Positions 26,123 to 35,288 of a stretch of DNA of 64,000 nucleotides are shown in pieces. Origin of the DNA: Oscillospiraceae bacterium (GTDB lineage: Bacteria > Bacillota > Clostridia > Oscillospirales > Ruminococcaceae); contig DQFX01000070.1 in assembly GCA_003531585.1 (NCBI GenBank), positions 27,918-91,917 of the forward strand, read 5' to 3'. Positions within the stretch are counted from its first letter, which is position 1, and every line of letters starts with the position of its first letter. The notes below the pieces were generated by a model. That model was not told the DNA's origin. It saw nothing but the letters and a program-made list of their open reading frames with translations, and did no database searches. The translations under genes were made by a program, and so were the position numbers.

Positions 26123-28318
26123 TTAGTTTTCCTTAATGAAATGCGCTATATAGCTCTGGAAATCTCCCCACAGGGACGGAATGTCAAAGCCGCTGTTCAT
26201 CAGGACTTCTGCGCTGTATACCTTTCCTGTCTCCTCGTGGCGGTAATAGCAGCCCTTCTCAAGACCTGCCAGGCGCACTCTGTGCAGGAATACGCTCGGT
26301 TCCTTCAGGACCTGAACGTACTCCAGCAGAGCTTCGCTCTTGTCCTTTGCAACGAACTCCCACGCGTCGAAGCGGTCGTTGTCGAACGGATTGCCGATCC
26401 TGTAGTGATCGCCGATGCGCACCAGCGGGTTGTACTTGTTGAACTCCTCGATCTGCTTGCGGATATTCCATTTGTCGTCGTCGGATATCTTGGTGATGTC
26501 AAGCTCGTAGCCGAAAGTTCCTACCATTGCAACTCTTCCGCGGGTCTCGAACGGAGTGATTCTTCCTACGCAGTGGTTCGGGCTGTCGGAAACGTGCGCG
26601 CCGAAGCAGGAGCAGGGATAGCACATCGAAGTTCCGTACTGTATCTTGAGGCGCTCGATGGCGTCGGTATCGTCGGAGCACCAGATCTGCGGCGAATAAT
26701 AGAGCATGCCCGCGTCGAATCTGGAGCCGCCGCCGGCGCAGTTCTCAAGCAGAAGGTCGGGGAAATCGGTGAGCAGGCGCTCCTGGATCTCGTAAACTCC
26801 GAGAACGTAGCGGTGCCAGATCTCGCGCTGTCTCTCGGGCGGGAGCACCTCGTTGCCGACCTCGCAGAGCTGACGGTTCATATCCCACTTTACGTACTCG
26901 ATATTCGCGGAGGAGAGTATCTTGTACATCTGGCCGTAGATGTAATCGCGGACATCCTTGCGGGAGAAGTCGATAACAAGCTGAGAACGGCAGGTGGTGC
27001 GGGGACGTCCCGGGATATGTATGCACCAGTCGGGATGCGCCTTGTACAGCTCGCTGTCCGGGCTGATCATCTCCGGCTCGAACCAGATACCGAACTTCAG
27101 ACCGAGCTTGTTTACCTCGTCAACAAGGTGCTTCAGACCGCCCTTGATCTTGTCCTCGTTCACGAACCAGTCGCCGAGGGAGGACTTGTCGTCGTTCCTG
27201 TGTCCGAACCAGCCGTCGTCCATTACCAGCATTTCAATGCCTGCCTTCGCGGATTCACGCGCGATGTCGAGCAGCTTGTCGGTGTCAAAATTAAAGTAGG
27301 TCGCTTCCCAGTTGTTGATGAGTATGGGACGGCGGATATCCTTCCACTTGCCGCGGGTTAGGTTGTTTCTCATAACGTCGTGGAAGGTGCGGCTCATCGT
27401 GCCGATACCGCTCGCTGAGAATACCATGATGACCTCCGGAGCCTGGAACTCCTCGCCGAGGTCAAGGTGCCAGCTGAAGTCGTACGGGTTGATTCCGGAG
27501 AACACACGGGTCTTTTCGTACTGGTTGACCTCGCAGCCCGCAACGAAGCTTCCCGAGTAGCACAGCGCAAAGCCGTAGCAGTCGCCGTAGTCCTCGGTAG
27601 CCTTGTGGTCGACTATCGCGATGAAGTTGTTGTGAGCGTGGCTGGTGGCTCCGCGGCAGCTATCTACGAGCTGCTTGCCGAAGTGCAGCGGATTGCGCTG
27701 TACGTGGCGCTCCCTCGCCCAGGTGCCGTAGAGGGTGATCATGTCGTAGTCCTTGCTATCAAGCTCAACGCAGGCAGAGAGCAGTCTGCGCAGCTCGATG
27801 GGGTCGGCGCCGCCGTTCTTCACCTTTACGGAGCGGGTGATAACATCCAGCTTCTCAAACACGCTGTACTGGAGCGTGATCTCAAGCCCGTTGTGCGGGT
27901 CCTTGCAGTATACCTCAAGGCTGGTAACTTCGTCGTCGGTGTTGGCGTAGGTCGCGGGGAGACCCTCCAGCTTCTTCTTGCCCTTGTAGATCGCGTAGCT
28001 GTCGTAGTAGCACTCGCAGGCGCTCATGCCGTACTTATCCATAAGCTGCATGCACGGCTCGCGGAAATCAGCTACGCCGCTTGTCGGGAACTCGATGGCA
28101 GCACAGTCGAAGGAGTGCGGTCCCATTCCGTCGTGAGTCGAGGGTACGAACGGCTCGTCGTTCGGGATACGCAGCATATGCGTGATGTCAGTCTCGGGAA
28201 TGGAAGCGCCATAATAAAGGTGCAGCAGGTGGTTGGAATTCGTTACGTGGAAGGCGTAGGTGGTATTCGGAGTGTCAAGCTTGAACACCCGCTTCTTTTC
28301 GTCGTAGATTATCGGCAT
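26123..28318 (-). CDS. Alpha-galactosidase, glycoside hydrolase family 36
   Basis: 731 residues, no signal peptide, so it acts on imported alpha-galactosides such as melibiose or raffinose-type sugars. An N-terminal beta-supersandwich domain is followed by a TIM barrel with MLVMDDGWFGHRNDDK, GIWFEPEMISPDS, the nucleophile segment YVKWDMNRQLCEV (Asp of KWD), LLENCAGGGSRFD and the acid/base segment WCSDDTDAIERLKIQYG. The ATG at 28316-28318 is chosen for its GAGAGG box and match to the family start (MPIIYDEKK); the frame opens 18 codons earlier. No sugar transporter is nearby. It has a good promoter of its own. Confidence 0.94.
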   Translation of the reverse strand: MPIIYDEKKRVFKLDTPNTTYAFHVTNSNHLLHLYYGASIPETDITHMLRIPNDEPFVPSTHDGMGPHSFDCAAIEFPTSGVADFREPCMQLMDKYGMSACECYYDSYAIYKGKKKLEGLPATYANTDDEVTSLEVYCKDPHNGLEITLQYSVFEKLDVITRSVKVKNGGADPIELRRLLSACVELDSKDYDMITLYGTWARERHVQRNPLHFGKQLVDSCRGATSHAHNNFIAIVDHKATEDYGDCYGFALCYSGSFVAGCEVNQYEKTRVFSGINPYDFSWHLDLGEEFQAPEVIMVFSASGIGTMSRTFHDVMRNNLTRGKWKDIRRPILINNWEATYFNFDTDKLLDIARESAKAGIEMLVMDDGWFGHRNDDKSSLGDWFVNEDKIKGGLKHLVDEVNKLGLKFGIWFEPEMISPDSELYKAHPDWCIHIPGRPRTTCRSQLVIDFSRKDVRDYIYGQMYKILSSANIEYVKWDMNRQLCEVGNEVLPPERQREIWHRYVLGVYEIQERLLTDFPDLLLENCAGGGSRFDAGMLYYSPQIWCSDDTDAIERLKIQYGTSMCYPCSCFGAHVSDSPNHCVGRITPFETRGRVAMVGTFGYELDITKISDDDKWNIRKQIEEFNKYNPLVRIGDHYRIGNPFDNDRFDAWEFVAKDKSEALLEYVQVLKEPSVFLHRVRLAGLEKGCYYRHEETGKVYSAEVLMNSGFDIPSLWGDFQSYIAHFIKEN

Positions 28319-28362
28319 TTCATTACCTCTCTGGTGTTGATTTTCCGGTTTCGGATAGCTAT

Positions 28363-28391
28363 AGTATAGCATATCCCGTATAATTTTTCAA
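28363..28391 (-). promoter_or_regulatory. Promoter of the alpha-galactosidase gene
   Basis: On the minus strand TTGAAA (28386-28391), 17 bases, TATACT (28363-28368) with TGC upstream (extended -10). It is divergent from the trp promoter 90 bases away. Confidence 0.75.
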
Positions 28392-28480
28392 GCGGTTCAG
28401 CAAATATTTTAGTTAAAAAATGCTCAATGTTAAGCGGATTTAACTTTGCAGGAAAGCAAGAAAAAAATTTCAAAAAGCCC

Positions 28481-28509
28481 TTGACAAGGCGGGAAATTTG
28501 TGGTATCAT
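28481..28509 (+). promoter_or_regulatory. Promoter of the trp operon
   Basis: TTGACA (28481-28486), 17-base spacer, TATCAT (28504-28509). The expected start near 28516 is followed by a short stem (CCTTCCGG with CCGGTAAGG around 28530-28555) and then the T-box. Confidence 0.75.
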
Positions 28510-28599
28510 AATCACAACAAAAGAGCCTTCCGGCGTCCAAACCGGTAAGGCCTTACAATTCAATACGCCCTTACAAACCAAAGACGTGGAGATAAAAAT

Positions 28600-28865
28600 G
28601 CTTGTGCACTCCCAGAGAGCGGCCGCTGCTGAGAATACCGCAGAACGCAGAGCATATCAAATGGACCACAGAGGGCGCAGTCAAAGGCGGTGTCCAAAAC
28701 CTGCCGAGTATTCTGCGACGTGTTGCAAGCGTTAATTGCAGGGATATGTTAGTATCCGGCGAGTGTGCGGCTTCGAGGCCGCAAATTAAGGTGGTACCGC
28801 GGTGTAGTGTATACTCCGTCCTTAGAAGCAGAGGTTCTCTGCGTTTAAGGGCGGAGTTTTTGTTT
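28600..28865 (+). promoter_or_regulatory. T-box riboswitch, Trp specifier
   Basis: A classic T-box leader. Stem I is closed by TGTGCACTC (about 28603) with GAGGGCGCA (28671-28679); an AGAGAG kink motif follows the 5' strand. The candidate specifier codon TGG is at 28662-28664, just distal to the closing helix. Stem III is GCGGC/GCCGC near 28767-28782. The T-box sequence AAGGTGGTACCGCGG (28788-28802) pairs with the acceptor end of uncharged tRNA in the antiterminator. The terminator stem is ACTCCGTCCTTA (28813-28824) with TAAGGGCGGAGT (28846-28857) plus T-run to 28865. Uncharged tRNA-Trp is expected to permit read-through into trpE. Confidence 0.95.
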
Positions 28866-28885
28866 TGCAGGAAAGGAACATTATC

Positions 28886-30358
28886 ATGCTGAAACCTACT
28901 CTTGAAAAGGCAAAGGAACTCACCGGATACAGCGTTATCCCGGTCTGCCGCGAGATACTCTCCGACTTCACGACCCCGATCGAGGTACTGAAAAAGCTCC
29001 GCAGAGTCAGCCGCCATGTTTACATACTTGAAAGCGTCGAGAACCAGGAAAAATGGGGACGCTACACCTTCCTCGGCTACAACCCCAAGCTGGAGCTTAC
29101 CTGCACCAACGGCGAACTCACCGTTAAGGACGTCGTTACCGGAAAGACCGAGACCTCTCACCAGGCGCACCCGGCGGCGTACATCAAGGAACTCATGAAG
29201 AAGTACACCAGTCCGAAACTGGAGGGCTTCCCGTCGTTCACCGGAGGTCTGGTGGGGTATTTCTCCTACGACTACATAAAATACAGCGAACCCACCCTGA
29301 ACCTCGACGCGAAGGACGAGGAGCGGTTCAAGGACGTTGACCTCATGCTGTTCGACAAGGTAATCGCCTTCGACAACATACACCAGAAGATAGTCCTGAT
29401 AACCAACATCTCCACGAGCGACCTCGAAAACGAGTACGCAAAGGCAGAAGCAGACCTCGCCGAAATGGAGCAGCTCATCAGAAACGGCAAGCCCGCCGAT
29501 ATCCCGCACGGAAAGCTCCGCTCGGAGTTCCGCAGGCTGTTCAGCGAGGAACAGTACTGCGCAATGGTCGAGAAGGCGAAGCACTACATCTACGAGGGCG
29601 ACATATTCCAGGTGGTGCTCTCAAACCGCCTTGACGCGGACTTCGATGGAAGCCTGCTGGACGCGTACCGCGTTCTGAGGGCTACCAACCCCTCCCCTTA
29701 CATGTTCTTCTTCTCCAGCGATGATATGGAGATCGCCGGAGCCTCCCCCGAGACCCTCGTGAAGCTCGAAAACGGAACGCTCCACACCTTCCCCCTCGCC
29801 GGGACCCGCCCGAGGGGCGCTACGGACGAGGAGGACAAGCGCCTCGAGACCGAGCTGCTCCACGATGAAAAGGAGCTTTCCGAGCACAACATGCTCGTCG
29901 ACCTCGGACGAAACGACATCGGAAAAGTCAGCAAGTTCGGCTCCGTGGAGGTCGAAAAGTACATGTGCATCGAGCGCTATTCTCATGTAATGCACATCGG
30001 CTCCACGGTGCGCGGCGAGATTCTCGGCAGCAAATCCGCACTGGACGCCGTGGACGCGGTGCTCCCGGCGGGTACTCTCTCCGGCGCTCCGAAGCTCAGG
30101 GCGTGCGAAATAATCAATGAACTTGAAAACAACAAGCGAGGAGTTTACGGCGGCGCGGTCGGCTACATCGACTTCCGCGGAAACCTAGATACCTGCATTG
30201 CGATACGCCTTGCGTTCAAGAAGAACGGCAGAGTGTTCGTCAGAAGCGGCGCGGGAATCGTAGCAGACAGCGTTCCGGTCAACGAATACAACGAGTGCAT
30301 CAACAAGGCGAAGGCAGTCATGAACGCGCTCACCATCGCGCAGGAGGAAGACATATGA
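28886..30358 (+). CDS. trpE: Anthranilate synthase component I
   Basis: 490 residues, makes anthranilate from chorismate with ammonia from TrpG. The chorismate-binding domain holds VLSNRLDADF, LPL/FPLAGTRPRG, DEKELSEHNMLVDLGRND, MHIGSTVRGE, LPAGTLSGAPKLRACEII and VRSGAGIVADS. An N-terminal regulatory part (RHVYILESVENQ, ESV close to the feedback-site LLES motif) suggests tryptophan feedback inhibition. The ATG at 28886 is chosen over an upstream TTG because it is 10 bases after AAAGGA. It is the first gene of the operon and overlaps trpG by 4 bases. Confidence 0.97.
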   Translation: MLKPTLEKAKELTGYSVIPVCREILSDFTTPIEVLKKLRRVSRHVYILESVENQEKWGRYTFLGYNPKLELTCTNGELTVKDVVTGKTETSHQAHPAAYIKELMKKYTSPKLEGFPSFTGGLVGYFSYDYIKYSEPTLNLDAKDEERFKDVDLMLFDKVIAFDNIHQKIVLITNISTSDLENEYAKAEADLAEMEQLIRNGKPADIPHGKLRSEFRRLFSEEQYCAMVEKAKHYIYEGDIFQVVLSNRLDADFDGSLLDAYRVLRATNPSPYMFFFSSDDMEIAGASPETLVKLENGTLHTFPLAGTRPRGATDEEDKRLETELLHDEKELSEHNMLVDLGRNDIGKVSKFGSVEVEKYMCIERYSHVMHIGSTVRGEILGSKSALDAVDAVLPAGTLSGAPKLRACEIINELENNKRGVYGGAVGYIDFRGNLDTCIAIRLAFKKNGRVFVRSGAGIVADSVPVNEYNECINKAKAVMNALTIAQEEDI

Positions 30359-30927
30359 TACTTCTGATAGATAACTACGACAGCTTTTCATACAACCTCT
30401 ACCAGCTCATCGGCGGCATAAACCCCGACATCAGGGTCATTCGCAACGACGAAATGACCGCCGATGAGATAATGGCTCTGAAGCCCTCTCACATCATTGT
30501 AAGCCCCGGCCCCGGCAGACCCTGCGACGCAGGCGTGTGCGAAGAAGTAATAAAGACCGCCGCCGGAAAGATACCGATACTCGGCGTGTGCCTGGGTCAT
30601 CAGGCGATTTGCGAGACCTTCGGCGCCGAGATAACCTACGCAAAGAAGCTCATGCACGGAAAGAAGTCGGTTACAACGCTGGATACGTCCAGCAGGCTGT
30701 TCCGCGGGCTTCCTGAAAAGTGCGAGGTAGCGCGCTACCACTCGCTGGCGGCTTCCGAGGAGGGCTTCCCGGAGTGCCTTAAAGTCACCGCCCGCACCGA
30801 CGACGGCGAGATAATGGCGGTGGAGCACAGGGACTATCCGATTTTCGGAGTTCAGTTCCACCCGGAATCAATACTTACAACGGACGGAAGAAAAATGGCC
30901 GAGAACTTTCTGGAGGTAACATTATGA
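30355..30927 (+). CDS. trpG: Anthranilate synthase component II (glutamine amidotransferase)
   Basis: 190 residues, class I glutamine amidotransferase supplying ammonia to TrpE. It starts MILLIDNYDSFSYNLYQL. The oxyanion motif is SPGPGRP, the nucleophile Cys lies in GVCLGHQAI, and the His-Glu pair in FGVQFHPESI. The start at the ATGA overlap with the trpE stop fits coupling. In some bacteria the same subunit also serves PabB; no pabB is in this window. Confidence 0.97.
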   Translation: MILLIDNYDSFSYNLYQLIGGINPDIRVIRNDEMTADEIMALKPSHIIVSPGPGRPCDAGVCEEVIKTAAGKIPILGVCLGHQAICETFGAEITYAKKLMHGKKSVTTLDTSSRLFRGLPEKCEVARYHSLAASEEGFPECLKVTARTDDGEIMAVEHRDYPIFGVQFHPESILTTDGRKMAENFLEVTL

Positions 30928-31937
30928 TAAAGGAAATGATAAAGAAGGCTGCCGAGGGCATTGACCTTACCTACGATGAAGCTGCGGAAGTAACCCGCGA
31001 GATAATGACCGGAAGCACGACTCCGGCGCAGACCGCGGCGTATCTGACCGCGCTCCACATCAAGGGCGAGACCACCGACGAGATATCCGCTTCCGCATAT
31101 GTAATGCGCGACTGCGCAGACCGTGTGAACTACCCCGGCGACGTGCTCGAAATTGTAGGAACCGGCGGCGACGGCTCCAACTCCATCAACGTTTCCACTA
31201 TCTCCGCTCTGGTATGCGCAGCGGCTGGCGCTAAGGTCGCTAAGCACGGCAACCGCGCAGCCTCCAGCAAGTGCGGCACCGCCGACTGCCTCGAGGCCCT
31301 CGGGGTGAATATCTCCACCGACCCGGCTGGCAGCGTGAAGCTCCTCGACGAGGTGGGAATGTGCTTCCTGTTCGCGCAGAAGTACCACAGCGCAATGAAG
31401 TACGTAGGCCCCGTCCGCAAGGAAATAGGAATTCCGACCGTGTTCAATATCCTCGGGCCGCTCACAAACCCGGCTCACGCAAATGTGCAGCTCCTCGGAG
31501 TTTACAAGCCGGAGCTGCTCATGCCCATGGCAAAGGCGCTGACCAAGCTCGGCGTAAAGCGCGGTATGGCGGTCTACGGAACCGATAAGCTCGACGAGAT
31601 ATCCGTCAGCGCTCCCACTAAGGTGGTGGAGTTCTCGGACGGCAATTTCGAGGAGTATGAGATAACCCCCGAGCAGTTCGGCATGAAGCGGCACGACAAA
31701 TCCGAGCTTGCAGGCGGCACCCCCGCTGAAAACGCCGAAGCAGCACGCTGCATTCTCTACGGCGAAAAGAGCGCCGGAAGGGACGCGGTTCTGCTGAACG
31801 CAGGCGCGGCGCTCCACATCTTAAAGGGGATCACCATTGAGGACGGGATACAGCTCGCCGCCGATACCATCGACAGCGGCGCGGCAATGAAAACTCTTGA
31901 AAAGTATATCAAGGTTTCCAACGAGGTCAAGGCATGA
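30924..31937 (+). CDS. trpD: Anthranilate phosphoribosyltransferase
   Basis: 337 residues, joins anthranilate and PRPP to give phosphoribosyl-anthranilate. Motifs of the family are present: GTGGDGSNSINVST (PRPP loop, about 75-88), KHGNRAASSKCGTAD and GPLTNPA. A separate gene, not fused to trpG. It overlaps trpG and trpC by 4 bases each. Confidence 0.97.
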   Translation: MIKEMIKKAAEGIDLTYDEAAEVTREIMTGSTTPAQTAAYLTALHIKGETTDEISASAYVMRDCADRVNYPGDVLEIVGTGGDGSNSINVSTISALVCAAAGAKVAKHGNRAASSKCGTADCLEALGVNISTDPAGSVKLLDEVGMCFLFAQKYHSAMKYVGPVRKEIGIPTVFNILGPLTNPAHANVQLLGVYKPELLMPMAKALTKLGVKRGMAVYGTDKLDEISVSAPTKVVEFSDGNFEEYEITPEQFGMKRHDKSELAGGTPAENAEAARCILYGEKSAGRDAVLLNAGAALHILKGITIEDGIQLAADTIDSGAAMKTLEKYIKVSNEVKA

Positions 31938-32719
31938 TATTAGAGGAAATTGCAGCACGCACAGTACAGCGAGTCGCGGAGGAGAAAGCGGCGGTCCCGC
32001 TCTCTGAAATGAAAAAACGCGCCGAAGCGTTGGACGCGAACACAGGATTTCCGTTCAGGAAAGCGCTCTCCGGCGATGAGATATCGTTCATCTGCGAGGT
32101 CAAGCGCGCTTCCCCGTCCAAGGGGCTGATAGCGCCGGATTTCCCTTACCTCGATATCGCGAGGGATTACGAAAGGGCGGGCGCTTCGGCGATTTCCTGC
32201 CTTACCGAGCCGTTCTGGTTCAAGGGCAGGGACGAGTACCTCGCTGAAATTTCAAACGCAGTGACGATCCCGGTCCTCCGCAAGGATTTCACCGTTGACG
32301 AATACATGATCTACCAGGCAAAGACCCTCGGAGCTTCCGCGGTGCTGCTGATATGCTCTATCCTCTCGAAGGAGCAGCTTTCGGAGTACCTCGGCATCGC
32401 ACATTCCCTCGGGCTTTCCGCTCTGGTGGAAGCCCACGATGAGGACGAGGTGCGCACCGCTCTTTCAGTCGGCGCGGGAATAATCGGCGTAAACAACCGC
32501 GACCTCCGCACCTTCACCGTGGACATCAACAACTCGGCGCGGCTAAGGAAGCTGGTTCCGCCGGAGATTCTGTTCGTTTCGGAGAGCGGCATAAAGACCG
32601 CCGCGGACATCGAGGCGCTCCGCAGCAACGGAACTAACGCCGTTCTCATCGGCGAAACGCTCATGCGCAGCCCCGACAAGAAAGCTGCTCTGGACGAGCT
32701 GAGAGGTCACGCGATATGA
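31934..32719 (+). CDS. trpC: Indole-3-glycerol phosphate synthase
   Basis: 261 residues, TIM-barrel enzyme that decarboxylates and closes the ring of carboxyphenylamino-deoxyribulose phosphate. FICEVKRASPSKGLIAPDF carries the catalytic Lys, VLRKDFTVDEYMIYQA the second, and GVNNRDLRTFTVD and SESGI the phosphate-binding parts. Not fused to trpF, which follows with a 4-base overlap. Confidence 0.97.
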   Translation: MILEEIAARTVQRVAEEKAAVPLSEMKKRAEALDANTGFPFRKALSGDEISFICEVKRASPSKGLIAPDFPYLDIARDYERAGASAISCLTEPFWFKGRDEYLAEISNAVTIPVLRKDFTVDEYMIYQAKTLGASAVLLICSILSKEQLSEYLGIAHSLGLSALVEAHDEDEVRTALSVGAGIIGVNNRDLRTFTVDINNSARLRKLVPPEILFVSESGIKTAADIEALRSNGTNAVLIGETLMRSPDKKAALDELRGHAI

Positions 32720-33321
32720 AAATAAAGCTCTGCGGAATGTTCCGCGACTGCGATATCAACTACGCCAACGAAGCCAAGCCGGACTACGTCGGGTTCATTC
32801 TCGACTTCCCCAAAAGCCACCGGAACATCGACGCTGAAACGGCGCGGCGGCTGCGCTCCCGGCTCGACACGGGAATAAAAGCAGTAGGGGTTTTCGTGAA
32901 TTCTCCGGAAACCACTTGCGCCGAGTACGCAAATTGTGGTATAATAGATGTGATTCAGCTCCATGGGGACGAGGACGCGGATTTTATCCGAAGACTGCGT
33001 GAACTCACCAGCGCTCCGATAATCAAGGCGGCGAAGATACGCACCCCGGAGGATATCGGAAGGGTTCAGGCGCTCGGCGCGGATTACGTCCTGCTTGACA
33101 ACGGCACGGGCACCGGCGAGATGTTCGATCATTCCCTGCTGGACGGCGCAGAGATACGCCAGCCGTTTTTCCTCGCCGGGGGACTTACCCCGGAGAACCT
33201 GCGTCAGGCGGCGGAAAGCGTACGTCCGTACTGCGTGGATCTTTCCAGCGGAGTTGAAACTGACAGACTCAAGAACCGCGAAAAAATGCTGGAAGCGGTC
33301 AGAGTGATACGGGAACTATAA
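32716..33321 (+). CDS. trpF: Phosphoribosylanthranilate isomerase
   Basis: 201 residues. The N-terminal KLCGMFRDCDI takes the place of the usual KICGxT with the catalytic Cys retained; FILDFPKSHRNI, VGVFVN, IQLHGDED, LLDNGTGTGE (catalytic Asp) and FLAGGLTPENL are all present. The protein is near the usual length. GMFRD instead of GITR/GLTR is a small family variation. It is followed by a 19-base gap to trpB. Confidence 0.95.
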   Translation: MKIKLCGMFRDCDINYANEAKPDYVGFILDFPKSHRNIDAETARRLRSRLDTGIKAVGVFVNSPETTCAEYANCGIIDVIQLHGDEDADFIRRLRELTSAPIIKAAKIRTPEDIGRVQALGADYVLLDNGTGTGEMFDHSLLDGAEIRQPFFLAGGLTPENLRQAAESVRPYCVDLSSGVETDRLKNREKMLEAVRVIREL

Positions 33322-33340
33322 ATTTGAAAGGATAAATGAT

Positions 33341-34525
33341 ATGGCAAAGGGACGCTACGGCGATTTCGGCGGACAGTATATCCCCGAAACGCTCATGAAT
33401 GAAATACACAAGCTTGAGGACGCTTACGAGTTCTACAAGAACGACAAGCAGTTCAACGACGAGCTGAACACCCTGCTGCGCGAGTACGCCGGCAGACCTT
33501 CCCTGCTCTACTACGCTGAGAAGATGACAAAGGATCTCGGCGGCGCGAAGATCTACTTCAAGCGCGAGGATCTGAACCACACCGGTTCGCACAAGATAAA
33601 CAACGTACTCGGTCAGGCTCTCCTTGCGAAGAAGATGGGCAAGACCCGCATAATCGCGGAGACCGGAGCAGGTCAGCACGGCGTTGCGGCGGCGACTGCG
33701 GCGGCTCTGCTCGGGCTGGAGTGTGAGATATTCATGGGCAAGGAGGACACTGTCCGCCAGGCTCTGAACGTATACCGCATGGAGCTCCTCGGAGCAAAGG
33801 TAAACCCTGTGACCTCCGGCACCATGACCCTCAAGGACGCGGTAAACGAAGCAATGCGCGACTGGACCACACGCGTTGACGACACGCTGTACGTACTCGG
33901 CTCAGTAATGGGTCCGCACCCGTTCCCGATGATCGTACGCGATTTCCAGAGCGTTATTTCCAAGGAAGCCCGCGAACAGATCCTTGAGAAAGAAGGAAAG
34001 CTCCCGACGGCCGTAATGGCGTGCGTCGGCGGCGGCTCAAACGCTATGGGAATGTTCTACAACTTCATCAACGACAAGGACGTCCGCCTTATCGGCTGCG
34101 AAGCTGCTGGACGCGGCGTCAACACCGGCGAGACTGCGGCTACCATCGCCACCGGAACGCTCGGTATCTTCCACGGCATGAAGTCTCTGTTCTGCCAGAA
34201 CGAATACGGTCAGATCGCGCCGGTTTACTCCATCTCCGCAGGTCTTGACTACCCCGGTATCGGTCCGGAGCACGCTCACCTTCACGAGATAGGCAGGGCG
34301 GAATACGTTCCCGTCACCGACGACGAAGCGGTAAATGCATTTGAGTACATCGCCCGCACCGAGGGTATCATCTGCGCCATTGAAAGCGCCCACGCAGTCG
34401 CACACCTGATGAAGATAGCTCCGGCCATGAGCAGGGACGACATCATCATCTGCTGCCTTTCCGGACGCGGCGACAAGGACGTTGCAGCTATTGCAAGATA
34501 CAGGGGGATAGATCTTCATGAATAA
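33341..34525 (+). CDS. trpB: Tryptophan synthase beta chain
   Basis: 394 residues, PLP enzyme that condenses indole with serine. The N-terminus YGDFGGQYIPETLM is characteristic of TrpB1. The PLP lysine lies in LNHTGSHKINN, the catalytic Glu in AETGAGQHGVA, and the phosphate-binding loop is CVGGGSNAMG. Serine, one of its substrates, comes from the serC-serA genes at the right end of the window. AAAGGA precedes the ATG, and the 3' end overlaps trpA by 8 bases. Confidence 0.98.
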   Translation: MAKGRYGDFGGQYIPETLMNEIHKLEDAYEFYKNDKQFNDELNTLLREYAGRPSLLYYAEKMTKDLGGAKIYFKREDLNHTGSHKINNVLGQALLAKKMGKTRIIAETGAGQHGVAAATAAALLGLECEIFMGKEDTVRQALNVYRMELLGAKVNPVTSGTMTLKDAVNEAMRDWTTRVDDTLYVLGSVMGPHPFPMIVRDFQSVISKEAREQILEKEGKLPTAVMACVGGGSNAMGMFYNFINDKDVRLIGCEAAGRGVNTGETAATIATGTLGIFHGMKSLFCQNEYGQIAPVYSISAGLDYPGIGPEHAHLHEIGRAEYVPVTDDEAVNAFEYIARTEGIICAIESAHAVAHLMKIAPAMSRDDIIICCLSGRGDKDVAAIARYRGIDLHE

Positions 34526-35288
34526 GATACATAACGCATTTGAGAATAAAAAAGCATTTATCGGCTTCCTCACCGCCGGAGATCCGACATTTGAGGACAG
34601 CTTCAACAACATCATGGCAATGGTAAAGGGCGGCGCAGACCTCATTGAAATAGGCATTCCGTTCAGCGACCCCATCGCGGAAGGTCCCGTGATCCAGGAC
34701 GCGAATATCCGCGCGCTCAGGAACGGCATGACCACCGACCGCGCCTTTGAGCTTGCTGAGAAGGTACGCCAGAATACCGATATCCCGATCTGCTTTATGA
34801 CCTACCTGAACCCTGTATTCAAGTACGGCTACGACAGATTCTTCGAGCGCTGCCAGAAGATAGGCGTTGACGGTCTCATCTGCCCGGATATGCCATACGA
34901 GGAGAAGCACGAAGCCGCTGACGTGGCTCAGAAGTACGGCGTTTCCATTATCTCGCTCATCGCGCCCACCAGCGAGGATCGTATCAAGATGATTGCAAGC
35001 GAGGCGGAGGGATTCATCTACATCGTTTCGTCAATGGGCGTTACCGGAGTTCGCAGCGAGATAAAGACCGATATAGGCCACATCATGGAAGCAGTGAAGA
35101 AGTACGCGAAGGTTCCTGCGGCGGTCGGATTCGGGATCAGCAAACCTGAGCAGGCTAAGAAGATGGCTGACCTCTCCGATGGCGTTATCGTCGGAAGCGC
35201 TATAGTAAAACTCGTCGCACAGTACGGCAGCGACGCTCCCGACCACATCTACGAATACGTTAAGTCGATGAAGGACGCGATAAGGTGA
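34518..35288 (+). CDS. trpA: Tryptophan synthase alpha chain
   Basis: 256 residues, cleaves indole-glycerol phosphate and channels indole to TrpB. Catalytic Glu in LIEIGIPFSDPIAEGPVIQ and catalytic Asp in GLICPDMPYEE; SSMGVTGVR and VGFGISKPEQ form the phosphate site. Last gene of the operon; the stop at 35286-35288 touches the heptamer repeat element. Confidence 0.97.
   Translation: MNKIHNAFENKKAFIGFLTAGDPTFEDSFNNIMAMVKGGADLIEIGIPFSDPIAEGPVIQDANIRALRNGMTTDRAFELAEKVRQNTDIPICFMTYLNPVFKYGYDRFFERCQKIGVDGLICPDMPYEEKHEAADVAQKYGVSIISLIAPTSEDRIKMIASEAEGFIYIVSSMGVTGVRSEIKTDIGHIMEAVKKYAKVPAAVGFGISKPEQAKKMADLSDGVIVGSAIVKLVAQYGSDAPDHIYEYVKSMKDAIR

Noticed and set aside
28571..29584. 337-codon minus-strand open frame over the T-box and trpE
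   Set aside because: It is antisense to the T-box and trpE, both certain.
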